A stretch of 64,000 nucleotides of DNA from an uncultured Oscillospiraceae bacterium (GCA_934466455.1 CAKSLF010000001.1:121298-185297), one strand, 5' to 3'; positions 16,244 to 24,871 are shown, counted from the first letter of the stretch. The notes: generated from the sequence alone by a model not told the origin. Program-made: numbers and translations.

Positions 16244-17170
16244 TTATCGGTTTTTAACAGTCGCTTTTGCAAGCTCACAAATAACCTTGCTGCTTAAAAA
16301 CGGCGCAAGCCCGTTCAGCTTATCCAAGGAACAGTTTTCCTGTTTAAGCAAATTTTCAACACAGGCGTCCAAGGTATCCTCCTCCAAAAAAGGAGCAAGC
16401 CGAGTAAGCTTTTCAATGTCGGAAACATCGCACTTTTTTGCAAGAGTATCCAAAGCTTCGCTGCTTAGGAACGGAGCCAAAGCAAGAAGATTTTCGCTGT
16501 CTATTTCCTCAAGCCGCCCGGCAATGCGGTTAAGGGAGGAATCATCAAGAAACGGCGCAAGCTTTTTCAGTTTTTCAATATCGGAAACGCAGTATTTCTC
16601 CGCAAGGCAGCCCAAGGCTTTGTCGCTTAGGAACGGTGCCAAAGCCATAAGGCCTTCGTCATCCGCTTCGCCAAGCTGCTCAACAAGGCTGTCCAACGAG
16701 GATTCGCTCAAAAAAGGTGCTATTGCACTTAAATCCTTAGGTGATTCGACAACAGCCTCTTGAGCAAGCTTGTCCAGATACTCTTCGTCAAGAAACGGAA
16801 GAAGGGGAAGAATCGCCTTCAGCGAAAACTCATGACCGTTTTCCTTTGCGCGGGAAAAAGTTTCTTCAATTTGCTTTGGCGAAACCATCGGTGCGACTTT
16901 GGCAAGGCTTTCCGGTTCGACTTCTTCGTTTTTTACAAGCCTTGCAACGGTATCCGCTTCCTTTTCCTCTCCCAAAAGCTCCGTTATGGAAATGCCTAAA
17001 ATGCGGCAAAGGTCGGGGATTTTTCCTATATCGGGAAGGGAATTTCCCCTTTCCCAGTTGCTTACCGCCTGATAACTTACGCCCATTTCGTCCGCAAGCT
17101 CCATTTGCGTCATATTCTTTTGAGTTCTGATTGTTCTGATTTTTTTTGCTACATCCATCGTGTTGAACAT
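16244..17170 (-). CDS. XRE-family regulator with seven LAPFL helical repeats
   Basis: A 308-aa protein. Residues 7-62 form a Cro/C1 HTH (NMTQMELADEMGVSYQAVSNW, split here by the recognition helix). From about 118 to 303 there are seven tandem units of about 30 residues, each containing [IL]-x2-LAPFL-[SDE]-x3-LD-x2, which should fold as antiparallel helical hairpins. Such repeats usually make protein-protein contact surfaces. ATG at 17170 follows AAGGAGGAACAG. The 5' end and leader were duplicated next door (17351-17800). Binding partner and targets are unknown. Confidence 0.85.
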   Translation of the reverse strand: MFNTMDVAKKIRTIRTQKNMTQMELADEMGVSYQAVSNWERGNSLPDIGKIPDLCRILGISITELLGEEKEADTVARLVKNEEVEPESLAKVAPMVSPKQIEETFSRAKENGHEFSLKAILPLLPFLDEEYLDKLAQEAVVESPKDLSAIAPFLSESSLDSLVEQLGEADDEGLMALAPFLSDKALGCLAEKYCVSDIEKLKKLAPFLDDSSLNRIAGRLEEIDSENLLALAPFLSSEALDTLAKKCDVSDIEKLTRLAPFLEEDTLDACVENLLKQENCSLDKLNGLAPFLSSKVICELAKATVKNR

Positions 17171-17800
17171 AAAGCTGTTCCTCCTTGTTTTTCTGTCGCC
17201 CCGTTTTCGGAGCACAAGAACAGTATAACCGCATGGGGCGGCGGAGTCTATCAACCGCCGATTGAAAAAGCCAAACTCAAGCAAGGCTTGAGCTTATGAA
17301 CCATTCTCTTTTTACCACACGGAGAGTTTTTTTGCAACAGCTTTTTGCTGTTATTTAAGAATATAACTGTCGTTTATCAGCGGGGTGCTGTAAAAAAACA
17401 ATGCAAGCTCGGACATTTTACCCATATCGGATAGAGAGCTTACCCTTTTCCGGTTGTTTGCCGCCGGATAGCTTATGCCCATTTCGTCAACAAGCTCCGT
17501 TTGTGGTATATTCTTTTTAGTTCCGATTGTTCTGATTTTTTTCGTTGCATCTATTGTTCCGAACATAAGGCTGTACCTCCTTGTTTTTTTGCCGCTCCGT
17601 TTTCGGAGTACAAAAACAGTATAGGCACAGAGGGCGGCGGAGTCTATCAACTGCCGCTTGAAAAAGCAAAGCTCAAGCAAGGCTTGAGCTTATAAACAGT
17701 TTTCTTTTTACCGAATAAGAGGTTTTTTGCGCTTATTTAAGAGTATAGCTGTCGTTTATCAGCAAGGTGCTGTAAAGAAACAATGCGTCGCAGCCCGAAA
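17101..17800. repeat. Degenerate tandem duplication, unit about 385 bp
   Basis: The segment running from the 5' end of the XRE gene through its leader to the 3' end of the DHHW gene is present twice. Matching landmarks are CTCAAGCAAGGCTTGAG (near 17275 and 17673), GCGGCGGAGTCTATCAA (near 17239 and 17636), and CTGTCGTTTATCAGC (near 17367 and 17749). Offset is 382-397 bp because of small indels. Divergence is visible but moderate. Confidence 0.85.
17351..17566 (-). pseudogene. Chimeric HTH fragment joined to DHHW C-terminal tail
   Basis: An intact 71-codon ORF with a good site (AAGGAGG) before ATG 17566. Residues 1-54 are a degraded copy of the XRE N-terminus: MFGTIDATKKIRTIGTKK, with the recognition helix changed from SYQAVSNWERG to SYPAANNRKRV. 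The last 17 residues, FFYSTPLINDSYILK at the end, match the C-terminus of the neighbouring DHHW protein (LYSTLLINDSYTLK). It arose from the tandem duplication at 17101-17800. Changes at the DNA-contact helix suggest loss of function, but translation of a mini-protein is possible. Confidence 0.75.
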
Positions 17801-18818
17801 AATCAACATATTCCGAAAGCAGTGAGGGGCTTATATAACGGGTATCGACAACGGTTATTTCCGAATATGCGCCGATAAGGTAGGGAATAAGCGAGCTTCC
17901 GAAGGAATCCCGAAATACAACAAGGCGTTTTCCGTTAGTCTGTGCGGGATTTGTAATTTTGAGCAGGGAAACGGAGCCGGATAGAAAAAATTCATACGGG
18001 TCCTTGCCGGAGAGCTTATCGAAATCGTAAACTCCGGCAGTTTTTCCCGTTTCGGCATTATAAACCTCGGCGGAGGCGATCGCTTTGCTTGTAATATAAT
18101 TTATGCTTTCCGAAGATAGGGGAAGAGCGGACTGCCCGTAATACACGCCGTAAAATTTATCGGTTGCGGTACTTTCCGTATAGGAATCTTCAAGCTTTGC
18201 GCCAAGTGCGGCGGCAATTTTCTCCGCAGCGGGGGCGATTTTTTCCTGCCGCCAGTGGGTGTCGGTTTTGTAATAGCAATCCTCTGAAAGAGAATCCGCA
18301 AGGCTTATATATTCTCCGATTGGGGCTTTGCTCTGTAAAATGCGCATAATTTCATTATAATCAAGCGATAGGTGCCCGCTTTTTTCCGCAAGGTAAAAGC
18401 CTTTATCCGGAACAACGGCGACAACTGCATTTTCACAGTCGGAAAGAAAATTTTCGTATATTGAATTTATTTTTGCGGCTGTATTTTCAACGGAGGCTTC
18501 GTTAAGCGGGTAAAGCTGCTTTGCAGCAAAGCCGTTATAAACATAAAACCCGTTGTTATCGGAAAAGCCGAAAAGCTTATATTGCGCAAGGGCTTTAAGC
18601 GTGCGGAATTTATCCCGAAACGGAAATTGGTCAAGAGAGGCGGTTTCAAAGTTTTTCGCAAAGCTTCCGCTCTCAAAGGAGGAAAGAGTAAATTCCGGAA
18701 AAGCGGCAAGCCTTCTTCTTTCGCTTTCGGAATATTCCGTCCGAGGCTTGAGCACGCACATGGCGGAAAGCGAAAGCATGAGCACACAAATTATGATTAC
18801 CGTAATTTTTTTAGCCAT
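17733..18818 (-). CDS. DHHW-family exported protein, MBOAT partner
   Basis: A 361-aa protein with an N-terminal signal anchor (KKITVIIICVLMLSLSAMC) and an AlgJ/AlgX-like domain. Key features are EYSESERRRLAAFPEF near 27-42, YYKTDTHWRQE near 195 (a DTHW variant of the DHHW motif), and VVFRDSFGSSLIPYL near 312-326, the SGNH-like serine block. It lies 24 bp downstream of the MBOAT gene on the same strand. The pair probably O-acetylates a surface polysaccharide, with MBOAT moving the acyl group and this protein placing it on the extracellular sugar. Confidence 0.87.
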   Translation of the reverse strand: MAKKITVIIICVLMLSLSAMCVLKPRTEYSESERRRLAAFPEFTLSSFESGSFAKNFETASLDQFPFRDKFRTLKALAQYKLFGFSDNNGFYVYNGFAAKQLYPLNEASVENTAAKINSIYENFLSDCENAVVAVVPDKGFYLAEKSGHLSLDYNEIMRILQSKAPIGEYISLADSLSEDCYYKTDTHWRQEKIAPAAEKIAAALGAKLEDSYTESTATDKFYGVYYGQSALPLSSESINYITSKAIASAEVYNAETGKTAGVYDFDKLSGKDPYEFFLSGSVSLLKITNPAQTNGKRLVVFRDSFGSSLIPYLIGAYSEITVVDTRYISPSLLSEYVDFSGCDALFLYSTLLINDSYTLK

Positions 18819-18842
18819 AAAAAGACTCCTTTCGTGCTCAAA

Positions 18843-20246
18843 TTAAAATCTAAAATAGAGGAACGGACTGAAAGAGCCGTCCGCAAGGTATGCGGTACAA
18901 AGCAAAATTCCGGCGCAAAGAGCAATCGGCAAAAGCACTTTTCCGGCAATACAGAGCCGTTTTTTACTTTTTGCTTTTTCCTTGAGCACGGAAAAAAGCG
19001 GCGTTGACGCAATTATTCCGAAAATGAGCACCGGTGCATAGCTCTTTAGGTAATATATCGCTTCCGGCGAGGAAGCTCCCGCCGCTCCTATTCCGAAAAG
19101 CCCGCCTATATCCGTAAATGCGGCGGAAATGCTCTCCGCATTAAATATAACAAAGCCGAGAACGGTAAAAAATATTACATAGGCGTGCCGCAAAAAAGAG
19201 GGCGTATGCTCAAGCTTTTTGAGCAAAAAAAGCTTTTCCGCAACAAGCAGTGCGGCATACATAAGCCCCCATGCGATAAACTGCCAGTCTGCGCCGTGCC
19301 AAAAGCCTGTTAAAAACCATACCACAAAAATATTGAAGAACCAGCGGGCTTTTCCCCGGCGGTTTCCGCCAAGGGGGATATATACATAGTCACGGAACCA
19401 ACTTCCGAGAGTCATGTGCCAACGCCGCCAAAATTCCGTAATGCTTTTTGAAGCATAGGGATGGTCAAAGTTTTCCGGAAATTCAAAGCCAAGCACCTTT
19501 CCAAGCCCGATTGCCATATCCGAATATCCGGAAAAATCAAAGTATATTTGCAAAGTAAAGGCGATTGCATACAGCCAAAAGAAAATAACGCTTTTTTCTC
19601 CGGAGCTGCGAAAGGCGGCGCAAAGCTCCGCAAATCTGTCGGAAAGCAAAACCTTTTTGCAAAGCCCAAGGACAAAGCGGGAGGCACCGTCGCAGCAAAG
19701 AGCAAAACTGTGCTTTCGGCTTTGGAGGCTTTTTTCGATGTCCGAATACCTAACGATCGGACCTGCGATAAGCTGGGGAAACATAGCAATGTATGCGCCG
19801 AAGCTTATGGGATTTTTTTGCGCCGGAAGACCCCTGTAAACATCTGCGGAATAGCTGATGAGCTGAAAGGTATAAAAGCTTATTCCAACAGGAAGAGAAA
19901 GACGCAAAAGCGGAACGGAAAGCCCGGTTGCGGTATTAAAATTTGATATAAAAAAGTCAGTGTATTTGAAGTAGAGAAGAAAACCAAGACTTATCGCCAC
20001 GGAAATTCCGAGGAAGAGCTTCGCTTTTTTTGCGGAAGAGCGGCTTTTTTCGATAAGCAATCCGAAAATATAGCCGCAGGCAATGGAAACAAGCATTAAA
20101 AAGACATATTTCGGCTCGCCCCAAGCATAAAACACAAGGCTTGAAAGCAAAAGAACCGCATTTTTAAGCTGCTTTGGCGCAATAAAATAAATAATCAGCA
20201 CCGCAGGCAGAAAGTAGTACAAAAACGGGATGCTCGAAAAAACCAA
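18843..20246 (-). CDS. MBOAT family O-acyltransferase (AlgI/DltB-like)
   Basis: A 467-aa polytopic membrane protein. The start is TTG at 20246, 9 nt after GGAGG; no ATG fits. MVFSSIPFLYYFLPA is the usual N-terminus of this family. The conserved block GYSDMAIGLGKVLGFEFPENFD is followed by SITEFWRRWHMTLGSWFRDYVY, and FLTGFWHGADWQFIAWG carries the catalytic His. It passes acyl groups across the membrane for extracellular polymer acylation, acting with the DHHW protein encoded directly downstream. Confidence 0.93.
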   Translation of the reverse strand: MVFSSIPFLYYFLPAVLIIYFIAPKQLKNAVLLLSSLVFYAWGEPKYVFLMLVSIACGYIFGLLIEKSRSSAKKAKLFLGISVAISLGFLLYFKYTDFFISNFNTATGLSVPLLRLSLPVGISFYTFQLISYSADVYRGLPAQKNPISFGAYIAMFPQLIAGPIVRYSDIEKSLQSRKHSFALCCDGASRFVLGLCKKVLLSDRFAELCAAFRSSGEKSVIFFWLYAIAFTLQIYFDFSGYSDMAIGLGKVLGFEFPENFDHPYASKSITEFWRRWHMTLGSWFRDYVYIPLGGNRRGKARWFFNIFVVWFLTGFWHGADWQFIAWGLMYAALLVAEKLFLLKKLEHTPSFLRHAYVIFFTVLGFVIFNAESISAAFTDIGGLFGIGAAGASSPEAIYYLKSYAPVLIFGIIASTPLFSVLKEKAKSKKRLCIAGKVLLPIALCAGILLCTAYLADGSFSPFLYFRF

Positions 20247-20273
20247 GCCGAAATACCTCCTTTTAATTAACAA

Positions 20274-20300
20274 AAGCGGTGGGCTTTTTTGCCCACCGCC
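20274..20300 (-). terminator. Terminator after the DUF4358 gene
   Basis: Inverted repeat AGCGGTGGGC / GCCCACCGC followed by TTTTG on the minus strand, between the DUF4358 and MBOAT genes. It separates two transcription units. Confidence 0.85.
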
Positions 20301-20326
20301 AACGGCGTAAAGCAGCCGCACTCAGA

Positions 20327-20860
20327 TTATTTTTTGATTACCTTATCAAGGCTTCCGCCGGCAACCTCGGTAAATGCTTTTTCAATGGAGTCTCCGGAGA
20401 TTTTCTCGTCGAGCTGGCTGTCCACCATATAAAGAACAACGGCGTCGCCCTTTACCATAACGCGGATATCGTCCGCTTCAACACAAATCCATTTGCGGGG
20501 ATTGATTCCGTCAAGAACTGCGGAAGCAATCTCTTCGGCGTCCGCTTTATCTTTAACACGAACAACAACAAGGGAATATGCCTGGGAACTCATCATCGGC
20601 TCGGAAACATACACCTCTTTGACCTTATCTGCGGAATCAAGCCCGGTAAAGGCTTTAAGCATATCTGCGTCGGTGATATCGATAGAAGAGGTTTCAAGGC
20701 TGAGGTCAACCGGATTTTTTTCATAAATCGAGTTTATTATTTCCTCGGAGGAAAGAGTAAATTCATCTCCGCCCTCGGAATTATTGTCCTCAGCTTTGTT
20801 GCAGGCGGCAAAACCGATTGCCATAAATGCAGCGAGGAAAAGTGCAAGAATTTTTTTCAT
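20327..20860 (-). CDS. DUF4358 family lipoprotein
   Basis: A 177-aa lipoprotein with signal MKKILALFLAAFMAIGF and lipobox FAAC (Cys20). The mature domain contains VSEPMMSSQAYSLVVVRV near 85-105 and VLDGINPRKWICVEADD near 118-134, a pattern I associate with DUF4358. A divergent paralogue lies at 60157-60684. Single gene between two terminators, with a 300-bp upstream gap. Function unknown; the family is common in gut Clostridia and is secreted. Confidence 0.78.
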   Translation of the reverse strand: MKKILALFLAAFMAIGFAACNKAEDNNSEGGDEFTLSSEEIINSIYEKNPVDLSLETSSIDITDADMLKAFTGLDSADKVKEVYVSEPMMSSQAYSLVVVRVKDKADAEEIASAVLDGINPRKWICVEADDIRVMVKGDAVVLYMVDSQLDEKISGDSIEKAFTEVAGGSLDKVIKK

Positions 20861-21120
20861 AAAAAACAGTTTCCTTTCATTTTGCGCAAAAAACGCTTTT
20901 TGTGTTTGTTAATTTCTTTGCCCGAAACGGTTCGGGCAATATATTAGTGCAAAAAAGCTCTTTTGCTGTTGCAGGCGAAATCACTTTTTACAATTTGTTA
21001 ATATTCATTGCGATAATACATATTATAAAATTCATCCGTCACACAGCCGCATAAATATAAAGCATAATTATGATAGCTTAATGATAGTTTGCGCAAAAAA
21101 ACCATTTTATTTCATTTTAT
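20861..21120 (-). other. Gap upstream of the DUF4358 gene
   Basis: No gene is visible. It holds the DUF4358 RBS (GAAAGGAAAC), a strong hairpin TTGCCCGAA/TTCGGGCAA at 20918-20939 without a T-run that would sit in the leader RNA, and A/T-rich DNA with a TATAAT-like box near 21025. I see no known riboswitch. Confidence 0.4.
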
Positions 21121-21166
21121 AAAAAAGCGCAGCAACGGAAATATTTTACCGCCTGCTGCGCTGTTT
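21121..21166 (-). terminator. Terminator of the ABC/GntR operon
   Basis: Imperfect inverted repeat AGCGCAGCAACGG / CCGCCTGCTGCGCT, followed on the minus strand by TTTTTTAT. Confidence 0.85.
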
Positions 21167-21168
21167 GT

Positions 21169-21534
21169 TTAATAAATTTCTTTTATTACCGCTTCTATTT
21201 CACATTCCGAAGCACCGAGGCTTTTGCAGAAGGCAACGCCCTCTTCAAGGCGTTCTTTCAGCAAAAGGCGGCGTTTTTCAGAAAGCACCTCCGCCGAAAG
21301 CTCCGCAACAAAGCTGCCTCTTCCGACGGCGGTTACAATAAATCCGTTGCGTTCAAGCTCCTCCCATGCACGCTTTACGGAAATTACGCTTACCCTAAGC
21401 TCCTCCGCCGCAGTGCGGATCGGGGGCAAAGCCTCTCCCGGAGCAAGCTCCCCGTTAATTACCGCCCGGGAAATGCCGTCGCATATTTGTCGATAGAGAG
21501 GGATTCCTGCGGAATCTTTTACGGATAAATTCAT
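21169..21534 (-). CDS. GntR family regulator, YtrA/YhcF type
   Basis: A 121-aa repressor with a GntR winged HTH (residues 10-75: GIPLYRQICDGISRAVINGEL is the start of it; then AAEELRVSVISVKRAWEELE) and only a short C-terminal dimerisation helix pair, as in YtrA. It overlaps the permease stop by ATGA and ends the operon. Members of this group repress their own linked ABC transporter genes, often responding to cell-wall antibiotics. Confidence 0.9.
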   Translation of the reverse strand: MNLSVKDSAGIPLYRQICDGISRAVINGELAPGEALPPIRTAAEELRVSVISVKRAWEELERNGFIVTAVGRGSFVAELSAEVLSEKRRLLLKERLEEGVAFCKSLGASECEIEAVIKEIY

Positions 21535-22178
21535 AGGTCTACCTTTTCAAACCGCCTTGCGGAGATTTTATAAGCCGCAGCGGTTGCAAGAATATATATT
21601 ACAACGCCGGCAATAAGGATTGGCAGGTGTTCCGAAAAAATTCCGGGGCGGTCGAGAAATTCACTTATGGGCGAATGCCAATACTGCGCAAGCGTTTCCG
21701 CAACGGCGATATATAAAAATATGAATATTGCGGAAAAAATCATCGGGCGGAAAAGCTTATGACCGGTGCGGTAAAATTCCGGCATAAATATAAGGTTAAA
21801 AACACCGACCATGATAAACGCAAGCCCGTAAAAAGCAAGGTTTGGGTCAATTCCGGCGGCGTTGCAGCCGTTTGGGTTTATTTTTACGGAAAGCAGCGCA
21901 AAGGGAATTGAAATAAGAAAAGAAAGAAGCTCGAAGAGAACAACGGAGCAAAAACGCCCCTTTACAACATCGGTTTTGCGGATTGGGAGCATGGCGGTAT
22001 AAAAAATATCATTTTGCTCCCTTGCGAAAAGAAATGTAAAATATACCGCAAGGCAAGTGTACATAAACGCAACATAATAGGGATAGCTCGGAATAAGCAG
22101 CATAGCCGGCATGGCAAGAAAAAGGTACATAGTCGGGTGCAAACTAAGGCGCAGCTCTTTATATAACAGATTCTTCAT
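21531..22178 (-). CDS. ABC-2 type membrane permease
   Basis: A 215-aa protein with about six hydrophobic segments. MKNLLYKELRLSLHPTMY at the N-terminus resembles ABC-2 permeases paired with YtrB-like ATPases, and AREQNDIFYTAMLPIRKTDVV is the typical cytoplasmic loop, here quoted in part. ATG at 22178 follows AAAGGGGA and lies inside the 3' end of the ATPase gene (20-bp overlap). Works with the upstream ATPase. Substrate unknown. Confidence 0.87.
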   Translation of the reverse strand: MKNLLYKELRLSLHPTMYLFLAMPAMLLIPSYPYYVAFMYTCLAVYFTFLFAREQNDIFYTAMLPIRKTDVVKGRFCSVVLFELLSFLISIPFALLSVKINPNGCNAAGIDPNLAFYGLAFIMVGVFNLIFMPEFYRTGHKLFRPMIFSAIFIFLYIAVAETLAQYWHSPISEFLDRPGIFSEHLPILIAGVVIYILATAAAYKISARRFEKVDL

Positions 22179-23025
22179 CCTGATTTCCCCTTTCAATATG
22201 AATCATTATTTCTTCAAGTCCGATTGGCGCAGCTTCGATTTCCGGAAAAAGCTCCGCATCATTGGATTTTATCATCCCCTCAAAGCCAAAGGAATGTTCC
22301 CTAAGACCGATAAGCTTTTCCCGCAAAGCGGGAGTAAGCTCGTCCCTGTTTCCGGAAACGGCGCAGTATCCTTCACGGAAGTTTTCTATATCTTCACTTT
22401 CAAGAATACGCCCGTCCTTGATATAGGTTATATAATCGGCGCATTTTTCAAGGTCGGTGATTATATGAGTGGAAAAGAAAATGCTGCGTTTTCCGTCCTT
22501 AACAAGGCTGCGGAAAATTTCGATAAGCTCATCACGGGAAACAGGGTCAAGCCCGCTTGTGGGCTCGTCAAGGATAAGCAGGCTTGCATTATGGGAAAGA
22601 GCAAGAGCAAGGGAAAACTTTACTTTCATTCCGGCGGAAAGCTCCTTTACCCGCTTTGTTTTATCAAGTCCGAATTTTTTCATATAGTGCTCAAAGGCGG
22701 AGCCGTCCCAGTTTTTATAAAATTTTGCGGTAACATCGGCGATTGCGGAGAGCTTTTTATCGGGAAAATAATCAACGCCGCCCATAACAAGCCCAAGGTT
22801 TTGTTTACATTCGGTTTCGTTTTCAAAAAAATCCTTTCCGAACATATAAACGCTTCCGCAATCCGGCTTTACAAGCCCGAGCATTGATTTGAGCGTAGTG
22901 GTTTTTCCTGCGCCGTTGCGCCCGATAAAGCCCATAATAAAGCCCTCATCTATATTAAAGGAAACATTGTCAAGGGTAAATTTTTCATATTTTTTGCAAA
23001 GTCCGTTTACTGAGAGAATGGTCAA
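22159..23025 (-). CDS. ABC transporter ATP-binding protein
   Basis: A 288-aa ATPase of the CcmA/YtrB group. Walker A GRNGAGKTT (about residue 35), Q-loop region LGLVMGGVDYFPD, signature LSAGMKVK, Walker B LLILDEPTSGLDP and H-loop FFSTHIITD. The start is taken as TTG at 23025 behind GGAAGTGA, because the upstream ATG at 23070 would overlap the -10 box of the promoter. First gene of the ATPase-permease-GntR operon. Confidence 0.9.
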   Translation of the reverse strand: MTILSVNGLCKKYEKFTLDNVSFNIDEGFIMGFIGRNGAGKTTTLKSMLGLVKPDCGSVYMFGKDFFENETECKQNLGLVMGGVDYFPDKKLSAIADVTAKFYKNWDGSAFEHYMKKFGLDKTKRVKELSAGMKVKFSLALALSHNASLLILDEPTSGLDPVSRDELIEIFRSLVKDGKRSIFFSTHIITDLEKCADYITYIKDGRILESEDIENFREGYCAVSGNRDELTPALREKLIGLREHSFGFEGMIKSNDAELFPEIEAAPIGLEEIMIHIERGNQDEESVI

Positions 23026-23059
23026 GGTATCACTTCCCACAAAAATATTGTATATACTC

Positions 23060-23087
23060 ATTATACACAATAACGGACTGCTGTCAA
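23060..23087 (-). promoter_or_regulatory. SigA promoter of the ABC/GntR operon
   Basis: On the minus strand TTGACA (23087-23082) and TATAAT (23065-23060) are 16 bp apart, about 35 bp upstream of the TTG start. Confidence 0.8.
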
Positions 23088-23187
23088 TATGCTTTGCGTA
23101 TATTCCGTGTAAAATTTTTTGCCGCCGCTTGCCGTGGTTATGGGCATATGGTATAATTTAATTGAAATATTTTTTGGAGGCGGGAAA

Positions 23188-23370
23188 ATGGACGAAAAAA
23201 GATTTGTAAAGGTTTATAGCCAAGGGTTTGTGGATGCCGTAACCGTTTGGGTGGACAGAGAAACCGGCGTAAACTATGTTTTCATGCAGTCCGGCTACGG
23301 CGGCGGACTTTCTCCGCTTCTTGATAGGGACGGAAAGCCGATTATTACTTCATACATTGAAGAAAAATAA
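23188..23370 (+). CDS. Small DUF6440-like protein
   Basis: A 60-aa protein with no signal or membrane segment. The sequence VYSQGFVDAVTVWVDRETG followed by GVNYVFMQSGYGGGLSPLLD matches what I recall of DUF6440, a small conserved Firmicutes family. The ATG lies behind GGAGGCGGG. It is 62 bp upstream of an MtnA-like gene. Function unknown. Confidence 0.7.
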   Translation: MDEKRFVKVYSQGFVDAVTVWVDRETGVNYVFMQSGYGGGLSPLLDRDGKPIITSYIEEK

Positions 23371-23432
23371 TTTGTTTTTTCTCTGCCGCAAAATAAACTT
23401 TTCCTGATTTTTTGCCGAAAGGGGTTTTATAT

Positions 23433-24497
23433 ATGCCGAGAGCCGATGAGGGGCTTGCTTTTCTGCTTAAATACGAAAATGTTGCATGGTACGAAAACGG
23501 AACCGTGCGTATTCTTGACCGCCGGTGCTACCCGCACCCGGTAAGCTTTGTTATCTGCAAAACCTCCGAAGAGGTGGCAAAGGCCATAGCCGATATGGTT
23601 ACCCAAAGCGCAGGGCCGTATCTTGCGGCGGGAATGGGTATGGTTCTTGCCGCACACGAGGGCGAGAGAAGAGGTGCCGCAGAGCAGCTCCGCCATATGA
23701 GGGCGGCGGCAGATATGATTTCAAACGCCCGCCCGACAACGGCAAAGCGTATGCGTCAGATAACCGACGGCTGCCTTGAGGCGGCAGTGCGTGCCGCCGC
23801 AGCGAACCGCCCGTTGGTACAGGCGGTCTTCGACCATGTGATTGCGATTACAAACACCCGCTATCGTAAAATAGAGCAGACGGCAAAGTATCTTGTGGAA
23901 AAATTCCCGACAGAGGGCACGGTAATGACCCAGTGCTTTGCAGAAACCATATTGGGATTTATGTGCCTTGAATGTCGGCGGCAAAACAAAAATATAAAGT
24001 TTATCTGCCCGGAAACAAGACCGTATTTTCAGGGCGCACGCCTTACCGCAAGCGTTTTGCACGATATGGGCTTTGATGTGACGGTTATAACCGATAATAT
24101 GCCCGCATGGACAATGCACGAAAAAAATGTTGATGTTTTTACCTGTGCCGCCGATGCGATTACTATGGACGGCTGGGTCGTAAACAAGGTGGGAACGCTC
24201 CAAATTTCCCTTGCGGCAAAATATTGGGGCATACCGGTTTATGTAACCGGCGCACCGGATAAATGCCACGAGTTTGCAGCCGATGTTAAAATAGAAGAGA
24301 GAAACCCAAGCGGTGTTTTGGAGGCCCTCGGAAATCCTACGGCACCGGAGGGAGTACACGGATTTTATCCCGCTTTTGATAAAACCCCGCCGGAGCTTAT
24401 TACCGGCATAGTGACGGACAGAGGAGTATATGACCCGCAAAAGCTTTGGGATTATTACGACGGAAACCGTGCCGGGGAATATGATGTTGTGGTGTAA
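23433..24497 (+). CDS. MtnA/eIF2B-like sugar-phosphate isomerase family protein
   Basis: A 354-aa protein of the eIF2B alpha / 5-methylthioribose-1-phosphate isomerase fold. Hallmarks: an N-terminal helical domain; VMTQCFAETILG near 170 (the catalytic Cys position); DAITMDGWVVNKVGTLQ near 245 (catalytic Asp region); and the C-terminal block GNPTAPEGVHGFYPAFDKTPP. ATG at 23433 follows AAAGGGG. No other methionine-salvage gene is nearby, so it could act on another ribose phosphate, as ribose-1,5-bisphosphate isomerases do. Confidence 0.8.
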   Translation: MPRADEGLAFLLKYENVAWYENGTVRILDRRCYPHPVSFVICKTSEEVAKAIADMVTQSAGPYLAAGMGMVLAAHEGERRGAAEQLRHMRAAADMISNARPTTAKRMRQITDGCLEAAVRAAAANRPLVQAVFDHVIAITNTRYRKIEQTAKYLVEKFPTEGTVMTQCFAETILGFMCLECRRQNKNIKFICPETRPYFQGARLTASVLHDMGFDVTVITDNMPAWTMHEKNVDVFTCAADAITMDGWVVNKVGTLQISLAAKYWGIPVYVTGAPDKCHEFAADVKIEERNPSGVLEALGNPTAPEGVHGFYPAFDKTPPELITGIVTDRGVYDPQKLWDYYDGNRAGEYDVVV

Positions 24498-24536
24498 ACA
24501 TAAAACATATTACATATTATTATAATTGAAAATATA

Positions 24537-24595
24537 AAAATACGCTGCCCCGCTTTTTGCGTGGCGGCGTATTTTTGGCTTTATAAAGCCAAAAA
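24537..24595 (+). terminator. Two adjacent hairpins, terminator region
   Basis: First hairpin AATACGCTGCC / GGCGGCGTATT with T-run (24537-24576). It is immediately followed by a perfect 24-bp palindrome built on TTTTTGGCTTTA at 24572-24595. It ends the isomerase transcript. Confidence 0.85.
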
Positions 24596-24693
24596 TGCAA
24601 TTAGACTTATGGATTTTTTGGCAAAAGAATTTTTGCGACCGGCAATAGCCGGTTCCAAAATACAAAAAAACGGCAAAAGGGCAAAAATAGCTA

Positions 24694-24723
24694 TTGACAT
24701 TGGGCTTGTTTCTGTGCTATATT
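24694..24723 (+). promoter_or_regulatory. Promoter of the tRNA-Ser pair
   Basis: TTGACA at 24694-24699 and TATATT at 24718-24723, 18-bp spacer, 13 bp before the first tRNA. Confidence 0.75.
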
Positions 24724-24736
24724 ATAATTCAGCCGT

Positions 24737-24823
24737 GGAGAGGTGTCCGAGCGGTTTAAGGAGCCGGTCTTGAAAACCGGTGACTCGAAAGAGCCATGGG
24801 TTCGAATCCCATCCTCTCCGCCA
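24737..24823 (+). tRNA. tRNA-Ser (anticodon UGA)
   Basis: Class II tRNA, 87 nt. Acceptor GGAGAGG pairs with CCTCTCC, then G and encoded CCA. Anticodon stem CCGGT/ACCGG with loop CTTGAAA. A long variable arm is present. Confidence 0.96.
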
Positions 24824-24871
24824 ATTTTTCCTCTCTCGGGAACATAATATTGAACGATTTGTTCAGCACAT

